DNA of 5,454 bases from an uncultured Eubacteriales bacterium (GTDB lineage Bacteria; Bacillota; Clostridia; Oscillospirales; Acutalibacteraceae). Positions 1 to 5,352 of this stretch are shown piece after piece (position 1 is the stretch's first letter; each line of letters begins with the position of its first letter). The position numbers and the translations under genes are program-made. The notes beneath the pieces are model-generated. The model saw only the letters and a list, made by a program, of their open reading frames with translations, did not search any database and was not told the DNA's origin. The stretch is taken from contig CAKUYF010000062.1 of NCBI GenBank assembly GCA_934702115.1, positions 1 to 5,454 of the forward strand. The letters run 5' to 3'.

Positions 1-1186
1 TTACAACGCCTGAACCAACTGTTCTGCCGCCTTCACGAATAGCAAAACGTAGTCCTTCTTCAATAGCGATAGGAGTGATAAGCTCAACATCCATAACTAC
101 GTTATCGCCAGGCATACACATTTCAGTACCTTCTGGAAGTGAAATTACACCTGTAACGTCAGTAGTTCTGAAATAGAATTGAGGACGATAGTTATTAAAG
201 AATGGAGTATGACGTCCGCCTTCATCTTTAGTTAAAACATAAACTTGACCTTTAAATTTAGTATGCGGATTAATTGTTCCCGGTTTAGCAAGAACTTGAC
301 CACGTTGAATGTCTTCTCTTTGTACGCCACGTAAAAGAACTCCAACGTTATCTCCAGCTTCAGCGTAATCGAGAAGTTTTCTGAACATTTCGATTCCTGT
401 AACTACAACTTTTCTACGTTCTTCAGTAAGTCCTACGAGCTCAACTTCTTCACTCATCTTAAGTTGACCGCGTTCAACTCTACCTGTAGCAACTGTTCCA
501 CGTCCTGTAATTGTAAATACATCTTCAACCGGCATAAGGAATGGTTGATCAGCTTTTCTTTCAGGTGTAGGAATGAAAGAGTCAACTGCATTCATTAAGT
601 CAAGGATACATTTGTATTCCGGAGCTGAAGGATCTTTAGAAGTAGATTCGAGAACTTTAAGAGCTGATCCACGAATAATTGGAGTATCGTCACCTGGGAA
701 TTCATACTCATTAAGAAGCTCACGAATTTCCATTTCAACAAGATCAAGTAATTCTTCATCGTCAACTTGGTCAACTTTGTTCATGAATACTACGATATTT
801 GGAACGCCTACCTGACGTGCAAGTAAGATGTGTTCACGTGTTTGAGGCATTGGACCATCAGCTGCAGATACTACTAAGATAGCTCCATCCATTTGAGCAG
901 CACCAGTAATCATGTTTTTGACGTAGTCAGCATGGCCTGGGCAGTCAACGTGAGCATAGTGACGAGCAGCTGTTTGATACTCAACGTGAGCAGTATTAAT
1001 AGTAATACCACGTTCTCTTTCTTCAGGAGCCTTATCAATATTTGCATAATCTACAAATTCGGAATCTCCTTTTAAATTAAGAACTTTAGTAATTGCTGCA
1101 GTAAGAGTGGTCTTACCATGGTCAACGTGACCAATAGTACCAATGTTTACATGAGGCTTATTTCTTTCAAATTTTGCTTTTGCCAT
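1..1186 (-). CDS. tuf: Elongation factor Tu (EF-Tu), 3' end cut by window edge
   Basis: EF-Tu is the cytosolic GTPase that carries aminoacyl-tRNA to the ribosomal A site. Reading from the ATG at 1186 gives 395 residues with no stop; the last visible residues, VGSGVV, lie a few residues before the usual C-terminus. Domain I (about 1-205) has the P-loop GHVDHGKT at 19-26, switch I RGITI at 59-63, DCPGH at 81-85 with the catalytic His85, NKVD at 136-139 and SALK at 174-177. Domain II begins near 213 (PFLMPVEDVF), and domain III contains the YRPQFYFR block at 333-340. The start is fixed by the conserved MAKAKFERNKPHVN opening and an AGGGGG SD at 1195-1200, 8 nt upstream. It lies 35 bases after a small GG-leader gene rather than directly after fusA. 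It may be transcribed by read-through from fusA, from the candidate promoter at 1551-1578, or both. The identification is certain; whether the genome has a second tuf copy cannot be seen. Confidence 0.98.
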   Translation of the reverse strand, partial: MAKAKFERNKPHVNIGTIGHVDHGKTTLTAAITKVLNLKGDSEFVDYANIDKAPEERERGITINTAHVEYQTAARHYAHVDCPGHADYVKNMITGAAQMDGAILVVSAADGPMPQTREHILLARQVGVPNIVVFMNKVDQVDDEELLDLVEMEIRELLNEYEFPGDDTPIIRGSALKVLESTSKDPSAPEYKCILDLMNAVDSFIPTPERKADQPFLMPVEDVFTITGRGTVATGRVERGQLKMSEEVELVGLTEERRKVVVTGIEMFRKLLDYAEAGDNVGVLLRGVQREDIQRGQVLAKPGTINPHTKFKGQVYVLTKDEGGRHTPFFNNYRPQFYFRTTDVTGVISLPEGTEMCMPGDNVVMDVELITPIAIEEGLRFAIREGGRTVGSGVV

Positions 1187-1215
1187 CAGATTTTCCCCCT
1201 AAAATTAAAATTTAT

Positions 1216-1233
1216 TTAGATTTATATATCTAA
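1216..1233 (-). repeat. Small inverted repeat over the stop codon before tuf
   Basis: Perfect 6-bp arms TTAGAT/ATCTAA flank a 6-base loop that contains the TAA stop of the upstream small gene. The stem is A/T-rich and has no following T-run of the kind a terminator needs. It may have no function, or it may mark the boundary of the short spacer ahead of the tuf SD. The pairing is seen directly; any role is a guess. Confidence 0.35.
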
Positions 1234-1503
1234 CTTTTTCCAATTAAAAACAGTTTCTCCGGAAACGGGATCTTTTGATTCCACTTTTTCAAACAAATGT
1301 TTAAAGCCCTTGTTCTTATTTTCATCTAATTCCGCACATTGTGGACAAGAATACACATATCTAGTCCAAGAACCCATATCTTTAGTTATGGCTAAAATAT
1401 CACCTTTATTACAAGTAAGATCTTTGCCACACTTTTCACATTTTGCTTGCCAAATCGCTCCACCGGATACCTTCTCTAAATCATTACAATCCATTTTTAC
1501 CAT
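1222..1503 (-). CDS. Small double-glycine-leader, zinc-ribbon-like Cys protein (93 aa), unknown function
   Basis: I do not recognise a named family. From the ATG at 1503 the protein has 93 residues. The first 15, MVKMDCNDLEKVSGG, fit a double-glycine export leader: Val at -4, Leu at -7, Asp at -8, Met at -12 relative to the GG end. The rest contains W18, then C22-x2-C25-x5-C31-x21-C53-x2-C56, a spacing suggestive of a zinc ribbon or of disulfides if exported. A charged tail of about 37 residues follows. No membrane segment is visible. An ATG at 1512 would add three residues but sits directly against the AGAGGG, whereas the ATG at 1503 has 9 nt of spacing; it also makes the leader the same length as in the neighbour at 1661-1903. 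The gene lies between that paralogue and tuf, with its own candidate promoter. It could be a secreted peptide precursor or a cytosolic zinc-ribbon protein whose N-terminus only resembles a leader. The ORF is likely real; function is unknown. Confidence 0.8.
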   Translation of the reverse strand: MVKMDCNDLEKVSGGAIWQAKCEKCGKDLTCNKGDILAITKDMGSWTRYVYSCPQCAELDENKNKGFKHLFEKVESKDPVSGETVFNWKKLDI

Positions 1504-1512
1504 AATACTCAT

Positions 1513-1517
1513 CCCTC
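1513..1517 (-). promoter_or_regulatory. SD sequence that decides the start of the 93-aa gene
   Basis: GAGGG (within AGAGGG) ends right at the upstream ATG (1512-1510), too close for initiation there. It is 9 nt from the ATG at 1503-1501, a normal distance. This favours 1503 as the start. Confidence 0.6.
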
Positions 1518-1550
1518 TACTTTCTAAAAATCATTCATCGAGGTACTTAT

Positions 1551-1578
1551 ATTATATAACAATTAAAATAAAAGTCTA
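1551..1578 (-). promoter_or_regulatory. Candidate sigma-A promoter ahead of the 93-aa gene and tuf
   Basis: On the minus strand TAGACT (1578-1573, 4 of 6 matches to TTGACA) is followed after 16 bases by a perfect TATAAT (1556-1551). Transcription would start near 1544, giving a leader of about 40 nt to the ATG at 1503. The upstream DNA is A/T-rich. It lies in the 157-base gap between the two small GG-leader genes, where no convincing terminator is visible. It could drive the small gene and tuf together. In such AT-rich DNA a TATAAT can occur by chance, so confidence is moderate. Confidence 0.5.
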
Positions 1579-1660
1579 GAGATAAAAACTAATTTTTTAA
1601 TTTATGATTACTAGCAAAATACCACAAACATAATTGAAGAACACTTAAACAAAGATTTCC

Positions 1661-1903
1661 TCAAATTTGCATGTTAATCTTTTTGTAATAACCGCATTTA
1701 TCACATGAAACAGTAGTTTCATAACTAAAGTAGCGCATCTCAGGTCCATATACATCATACAAAATACACTGCATGCTATCGCTACACTTAGGGCATCTTT
1801 CAGTCCACTCAGAAGATACAATTTTACCCTCATTACCTTCTGGCTTACCCTCATGTCCTCCGCCTGAAACTCCCATTAATTCGTCATCTGAAATACTAAA
1901 CAA
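1661..1903 (-). CDS. Small double-glycine-leader, zinc-ribbon-like Cys protein (80 aa), unknown function
   Basis: I do not recognise a named family. The frame opens with TTG at 1903, 26 bases after the fusA stop, with a weak AAGG SD 10 nt upstream (1914-1917). An in-frame TAA just upstream (1918-1916) rules out a longer protein. The N-terminus MFSISDDELMGVSGG is a good double-glycine leader: Val -4, Leu -7, Glu -8, Ile -12. A Gly/Glu/Lys-rich linker follows, then W33, C37-x2-C40-x5-C46-x20-C67-x2-C70, and a short basic end. This is the same W-x3-C and cysteine framework as in the 93-aa protein at 1222-1503, so the two are probably diverged paralogues. No terminator separates it from fusA, so co-transcription with the str operon is likely. 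The non-ATG start is the main doubt: the next in-frame ATG (residue 10) would destroy the leader. Whether it is exported, and by what, is not shown here. Confidence 0.72.
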   Translation of the reverse strand: MFSISDDELMGVSGGGHEGKPEGNEGKIVSSEWTERCPKCSDSMQCILYDVYGPEMRYFSYETTVSCDKCGYYKKINMQI

Positions 1904-1929
1904 TAAATCACAGCCTTATTTTCTTACAA

Positions 1930-4008
1930 TTAGTCTTTTTTACTCCGAGCAGCAATAATCTGTTCTGAAACTGATTTCGGTACTTCAGCATAATGGCTTG
2001 GTTCCATTGTATACTGACCTCTTCCTTGAGTTTTGGAACGCATATCCGTAGCATATCCAAACATCTCTGAAAGTGGCACTTGAGCATTTATTCTTTGAGC
2101 TCCCGATACTGCTTCCATACCTTGTATCATACCACGGCGAGAATTTATATCTCCGATTATATCTCCCATATATTCTTCAGGAACAGTTACAGTTACTTTC
2201 ATTATGGGCTCTAAAAGCACAGGATCAGCTTTTTTCATTGCAGATTTAAATGCCATAGAACCGGCTATTTTAAACGCCATTTCTGAAGAGTCTACTTCGT
2301 GATATGAACCATCATAAAGGGTGACTTTTACGTCGACTACATTATATCCTGCCAATACTCCAGAAAGCATTGCTCCTTGAATACCGTTATCAACTGCAGG
2401 AATGTACTCCTTAGGAATAGCTCCGCCGACTATTTCATTTACAAATTCATAACCTTTACCCGGATTTGGCTCAACTTTGATCTTTACATGACCATACTGA
2501 CCGCGTCCACCGGATTGTCTGGCATATTTTTCTTCTACATCCGCATTCTTACGAATTGTTTCTTTATAAGAAACCTGAGGTTTACCTACATTAGCTTCAA
2601 CTTTAAATTCACGTAAAAGCCTATCCACAATGATTTCAAGGTGAAGCTCACCCATTCCTGCAATTATGGTTTGACCTGTTTCCTCATCCGTGTAAGCTTT
2701 AAAGGTAGGATCTTCCTCTGCGAGTTTGGCAAGTCCCAGTCCCATTTTTTCTTGACCTGCTTTTGTTTTAGGCTCAATAGCTACTCTTATTACAGGTTCA
2801 GGAAATTCCATTGACTCCAATATTACAGGATGCTTTTCATCACAAAGCGTATCACCTGTAGTAGTATTTTTTAGACCAACTGCCGCAGCAATGTCTCCAG
2901 CATAAACCTTTTCAATATCCTGTCTATGATTTGAGTGCATTTGCAAGAGGCGTCCAAGTCTCTCATTATTATCTTTTGTGGAGTTATAAACTGTAGAACC
3001 AGCGGAAATTGTACCTGAATATACTCTAAAGAAGCATAACTTTCCTACAAAAGGATCGGTTGCAATTTTAAATGCAAGAGCTGAAAAAGGTTCTTCATCG
3101 GAAGAAGGTCTTTCAACTTCCTCTTCTGTTTCAGGGTTAATTCCTTTTATAGCCGGTACATCCTTAGGTGAAGGCATATATGCAACTATTGCATCTAAAA
3201 GTTTTTGTACACCTTTATTTCTGTAAGAAGTCCCGCAAGTTACGGGAACAATTGAATTAGCAATAGTAGCATTTCTTATGCAAGTTTGTATTTCCTCTAT
3301 GGAAATTTCTTCACCTTCAAGGTATTTTTCGAAAATAGTATCATCTTGATCAGCAATGCTTTCAAGAAGCTCTGTACGATATTTTTCTGAAAGCTCCTTC
3401 ATATCTTCAGGTATTTCTTCTACTCTGATATCTTTTCCGAGATCATCATAGTAAACATATGCTTTCATTTCAACTAAGTCGATTATTCCTTTGAAGGTAT
3501 CTTCTGATCCTATAGGTAACTGTATTGGCACGGCATTACATTTTAAACGTTCTTTCATCATCTTTACAACGTTATAAAAGTCTGCACCCATAATGTCCAT
3601 CTTATTAACATAGGCCATACGAGGCACGCCGTATTTATCTGCTTGACGCCATACAGTTTCTGATTGAGGTTCAACGCCACCTTTTGCACAAAGCACTGTA
3701 ACTGAACCATCAAGCACACGAAGTGAACGTTCCACTTCAACTGTAAAATCTACGTGACCGGGGGTATCTATAATATTTATTCTATGGTTCTTCCAAAAAC
3801 AAGTAGTAGCAGCAGAAGTTATAGTAATGCCGCGTTCTTGCTCCTGAACCATCCAATCCATGGTAGCTGCTCCGTCATGAACTTCTCCAAGTTTATGACT
3901 TATTCCCGTATAAAATAATATACGTTCTGTGGTAGTAGTTTTCCCTGCGTCGATATGAGCCATTATTCCTATATTACGGGTCATATCTAACGACACTTTT
4001 CTTGGCAT
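1930..4008 (-). CDS. fusA: Elongation factor G (EF-G)
   Basis: EF-G is the cytosolic translocation GTPase; with ribosome recycling factor it also helps split ribosomes. The protein is complete at 692 residues, the usual bacterial length. The G domain has AHIDAGKT at 17-24, RGITI at 59-63, DTPGH at 81-85 and NKMD at 135-138. The G5 region reads CGTSYRNKG at 258-266, a variant of the more common GSAFKNKG. Domain II begins near 306 (EPFSALAFK), domain III covers roughly 400-480, and domain IV (about 480-605) carries the SYHEVDSSE tip with His570, the residue that reaches the decoding centre. Domain V ends in SEQIIAARSKKD. The ATG at 4008 has an AAGGAGG SD at 4014-4020, 5 nt away. It sits 115 bases after rpsG and is followed by the small TTG-start gene rather than by tuf. 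No frameshift or missing key residue was seen. Confidence 0.99.
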   Translation of the reverse strand: MPRKVSLDMTRNIGIMAHIDAGKTTTTERILFYTGISHKLGEVHDGAATMDWMVQEQERGITITSAATTCFWKNHRINIIDTPGHVDFTVEVERSLRVLDGSVTVLCAKGGVEPQSETVWRQADKYGVPRMAYVNKMDIMGADFYNVVKMMKERLKCNAVPIQLPIGSEDTFKGIIDLVEMKAYVYYDDLGKDIRVEEIPEDMKELSEKYRTELLESIADQDDTIFEKYLEGEEISIEEIQTCIRNATIANSIVPVTCGTSYRNKGVQKLLDAIVAYMPSPKDVPAIKGINPETEEEVERPSSDEEPFSALAFKIATDPFVGKLCFFRVYSGTISAGSTVYNSTKDNNERLGRLLQMHSNHRQDIEKVYAGDIAAAVGLKNTTTGDTLCDEKHPVILESMEFPEPVIRVAIEPKTKAGQEKMGLGLAKLAEEDPTFKAYTDEETGQTIIAGMGELHLEIIVDRLLREFKVEANVGKPQVSYKETIRKNADVEEKYARQSGGRGQYGHVKIKVEPNPGKGYEFVNEIVGGAIPKEYIPAVDNGIQGAMLSGVLAGYNVVDVKVTLYDGSYHEVDSSEMAFKIAGSMAFKSAMKKADPVLLEPIMKVTVTVPEEYMGDIIGDINSRRGMIQGMEAVSGAQRINAQVPLSEMFGYATDMRSKTQGRGQYTMEPSHYAEVPKSVSEQIIAARSKKD

Positions 4009-4042
4009 AACGTCCTCCTTTTCTTTAAAATCAAATAAGCTT

Positions 4043-4095
4043 TTTCAAATTTAAATTATTAACTTTATAATTATACTCTCTCATTAAATTTGAAA
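4043..4095 (-). repeat. 12-bp perfect inverted repeat in the rpsG-fusA spacer
   Basis: The arms TTTCAAATTTAA (4043-4054) and TTAAATTTGAAA (4084-4095) are exact reverse complements separated by 29 bases. In the mRNA they could form a long A/U-rich hairpin whose 3' foot ends about 22 nt before the fusA SD. There is no T-run after the stem, so it does not look like an intrinsic terminator. It could be a translation or processing element, a protein-binding site, or a chance product of AT-rich sequence. A TATAAT (4070-4075) lies in the loop but has no credible -35. Confidence 0.5.
4060..4073 (-). repeat. 14-bp direct repeat, copy in the rpsG-fusA spacer
   Basis: The minus-strand sequence TAATTATAAAGTTA occurs here and again at 4672-4685 in the rpsL-rpsG spacer. 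The flanks do not match. It is A/T-rich, so chance is possible. Confidence 0.3.
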
Positions 4096-4123
4096 TATAC
4101 AGCCAATTTGGGTAGATTGATTT

Positions 4124-4594
4124 TTACCATCTATAATGTGCAAAAGCTTTGTTAGCCTCAGCCATTTTATGTGTATCTTCACGTTTCTTTACTGCTGCAC
4201 CAGCACCTTTAATGGCATCTAAAATTTCAGCAGATAATCTTTCTACCATTGTTTTTTCGGAACGTAATCTTGAATATTTAGTAAGCCATCTAAGACCTAA
4301 AGTTTGTCTTCTATCTGCTCTTACTTCAATCGGAACTTGGTAAGTTGCTCCTCCTACCCTACGTGCCTTGACCTCAAGTGTGGGCATAATATTTTCCATA
4401 GCTTCCTCAAAAACTTCCAAAGGTTCTCTACCAGTTTTGAGTTGAACTGCATCAAATGCTTTATAAACTATTCTTTGAGCTATTCCTCTTTTTCCGTCTA
4501 CCATTATGTTATTTATAAGACGGGTAACCAATTTAGAATTATAAATCGGATCTTGTAACACATCACGTCTAACGATATTACCTCTTCTTGGCAT
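4124..4594 (-). CDS. rpsG: 30S ribosomal protein S7
   Basis: S7 binds the 3' major domain of 16S rRNA and starts assembly of the 30S head. From the ATG at 4594 the protein is 156 residues, the standard length, beginning MPRRGNIVRRDVLQDPIYNS. The S7 signature runs from about residue 15 to 44, including DPIYNSKLVTRLINNIMVDG. The exposed beta hairpin is at about 76-92 (ARRVGGATYQVP), and the end is HKMAEANKAFAHYRW. An upstream in-frame TTG at 4711 would add 39 unlike-S7 residues without an SD and is rejected. The conserved start has a consensus AAGGAGG 8 nt upstream. It is the second gene of the str operon. In E. coli S7 represses its own operon by binding the rpsL-rpsG spacer; the 160-base spacer here leaves room for something similar, but no homologous structure was established. 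Confidence 0.98.
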   Translation of the reverse strand: MPRRGNIVRRDVLQDPIYNSKLVTRLINNIMVDGKRGIAQRIVYKAFDAVQLKTGREPLEVFEEAMENIMPTLEVKARRVGGATYQVPIEVRADRRQTLGLRWLTKYSRLRSEKTMVERLSAEILDAIKGAGAAVKKREDTHKMAEANKAFAHYRW

Positions 4595-4602
4595 ATTTCT
4601 TC

Positions 4603-4609
4603 CCTCCTT
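4603..4609 (-). promoter_or_regulatory. Consensus SD of rpsG, fixes its start
   Basis: A full AAGGAGG lies 8 nt before the ATG at 4594. It settles the start in favour of the 156-residue S7 over the longer in-frame reading from 4711. Confidence 0.9.
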
Positions 4610-4671
4610 CACACTAAATGATATCATAGGTACTCGAAAGTAATTTAGCTTCCGCTCCGCCTCTACAGAGG

Positions 4672-4685
4672 TAACTTTATAATTA
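4672..4685 (-). repeat. 14-bp direct repeat, copy in the rpsL-rpsG spacer
   Basis: This is the second copy of the minus-strand TAATTATAAAGTTA also present at 4060-4073. Both copies lie in spacers of the same operon. Confidence 0.3.
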
Positions 4686-4754
4686 AAATAGTTTATAAAA
4701 TACTTCTGCAATGCATTTAATCGTAAAGCTTAATCAAAATTTCTTTCTAAGTAT

Positions 4755-5195
4755 TTATTTCTTTCCTGCCGGTTTAGCAGCACCTGCTTTAGGACGTTTT
4801 GCACCGTACTTAGAACGAGCTTGCATACGTTTTGCTACTCCTTGAGCATCAAGCGTACCTCTTATTATATGATAACGTACACCAGGCAAGTCTTTTACAC
4901 GTCCACCTCTTATAAGAACCACACTATGCTCTTGAAGATTATGTCCAATTCCTGGGATGTAAGAAGTTACCTCTAACCCATTTGAAAGACGTACCCTTGC
5001 AATTTTTCTAAGCGCAGAGTTAGGTTTTTTAGGAGTGGCAGTTTTAACAGCAGTACAAACTCCTCTTTTTTGAGGTGAAGTCTGATCTATAGCTACCCTC
5101 TTTTTAGAATTCCAGCCTCTTAAAAGTGCAGGAGCTTTAGCTTTCTTTTCCTGGCTCTTTCTTCCTTTACGGACTAACTGATTAAATGTTGGCAT
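4755..5195 (-). CDS. rpsL: 30S ribosomal protein S12
   Basis: S12 sits at the 30S decoding centre and takes part in tRNA selection; its mutations are the classic route to streptomycin resistance. The protein is complete at 146 residues. The core CTAVKTATPKKPNSALRK lies at 47-64, with Lys56 matching E. coli mature Lys42, and GRVKDLPGVRYH at 98-109, with Lys101 matching mature Lys87. Both are the usual susceptible-type residues. Asp102 is the position methylthiolated by RimO in bacteria that have it. Compared with E. coli there are about 13 extra residues before PQKRG (41-45), a form known in many Firmicutes, and a short Ala/Lys/Pro tail after KRPKA. The start has GGGAGGTG at 5200-5207, with GGAGG 6 nt from the ATG. 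It is the first gene of the operon, directly behind the promoter at 5271-5300. Confidence 0.99.
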   Translation of the reverse strand: MPTFNQLVRKGRKSQEKKAKAPALLRGWNSKKRVAIDQTSPQKRGVCTAVKTATPKKPNSALRKIARVRLSNGLEVTSYIPGIGHNLQEHSVVLIRGGRVKDLPGVRYHIIRGTLDAQGVAKRMQARSKYGAKRPKAGAAKPAGKK

Positions 5196-5221
5196 ATTAC
5201 ACCTCCCTATTAATTATCAAA

Positions 5222-5267
5222 AACTTGTACCATGAAACATTAATTAAATGAATCATCAATACAAGTT
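5222..5267 (-). promoter_or_regulatory. Extended hairpin at the 5' end of the rpsL leader
   Basis: In the minus-strand transcript the outer arms AACUUGUA and UACAAGUU (8 bp, 5267-5260 and 5229-5222) enclose AUGA/UCAU and then CAUU/AAUG arms with a 5-base loop. The internal loops are only 2-3 bases per side. The predicted transcription start falls within the first few bases of the 5' arm. The outer stem is followed by three further U residues. The position suits a 5'-terminal stem protecting the mRNA, an attenuator, or a site for regulation; the short U-run makes it a poor terminator. The nested pairing is seen directly; the role is inferred. Confidence 0.55.
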
Positions 5268-5270
5268 ATA

Positions 5271-5300
5271 ATTTTAGCATGTTTAATACTTATTTGTCAA
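5271..5300 (-). promoter_or_regulatory. Strong sigma-A promoter of the str operon
   Basis: A perfect TTGACA (5300-5295) is followed after 18 bases by TAAAAT (5276-5271). An extended -10 TG motif (TGC) stands directly before the -10 box. The start would be near 5264-5267, leaving a leader of about 70 nt before the rpsL ATG. This is the best promoter in the window and fits a highly expressed ribosomal operon. Confidence 0.85.
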
Positions 5301-5323
5301 GATAATTTTGTATAATCATATTC

Positions 5324-5352
5324 AAAAATTAAATTTTATCCCTTTAATTTTT
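5324..5352 (-). terminator. Weak A/T-only hairpin after the upstream gene
   Basis: AAAAATTAAA and TTTAATTTTT are exact reverse-complement arms of 10 bp around a 9-base loop. They overlap the last codons and the stop of the partial gene at 5336-5454. The stem has no G/C pair, and its only U-run is inside the 3' arm, so it would be a weak terminator at best. It lies between that gene's end and the rpsL promoter, where a terminator is expected. Confidence 0.35.

Larger units (their letters stand above)
4595..4754 (-). other. 160-base rpsL-rpsG spacer with several small palindromes
   Basis: This spacer is longer than needed for an SD and contains no credible gene. On the minus strand it holds CCTCTGTAGAGG (5-bp arms), a small TACT-TTCG-AGTA hairpin with a UUCG loop, and the perfect 10-bp palindrome ATGATATCAT. 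A short G/C-rich patch (GAGGCGGAGCGGAAGC) stands out in otherwise AT-rich sequence. These elements lie in the half nearest rpsG. In E. coli the equivalent spacer is the S7 autoregulatory target; a similar role here is inference. Confidence 0.4.

Noticed and set aside
573..1075. Two plus-strand open frames opposite tuf
   Set aside because: They are shadows of the tuf coding sequence, low in complexity (Ser/Thr/Ile-rich) and without SDs.
1583..1599. TAAAAA-ATTAG-TTTTTA hairpin after the 80-aa gene as a terminator
   Set aside because: A 6-bp all-A/T stem with no separate U-run is too weak to call.
1645..1854. A 69-residue minus-strand frame overlapping the 80-aa gene
   Set aside because: It is out of frame with the leader and Cys motif, and its hydrophobic look comes from frame-shifted reading of the real gene.
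1773..1958. Plus-strand open frame of 61 codons opposite the small gene and the end of fusA
   Set aside because: It has no good SD and reads the complement of genes that carry recognisable motifs.
4070..4075. TATAAT in the rpsG-fusA spacer as a fusA promoter
   Set aside because: No -35-like hexamer lies 16-18 bases upstream and there is no extended -10 TG.
4595..4711. 39-residue N-terminal extension of S7 from a TTG at 4711
   Set aside because: It lacks an SD and homology to S7, while the ATG at 4594 has a consensus SD and gives the standard 156 residues.
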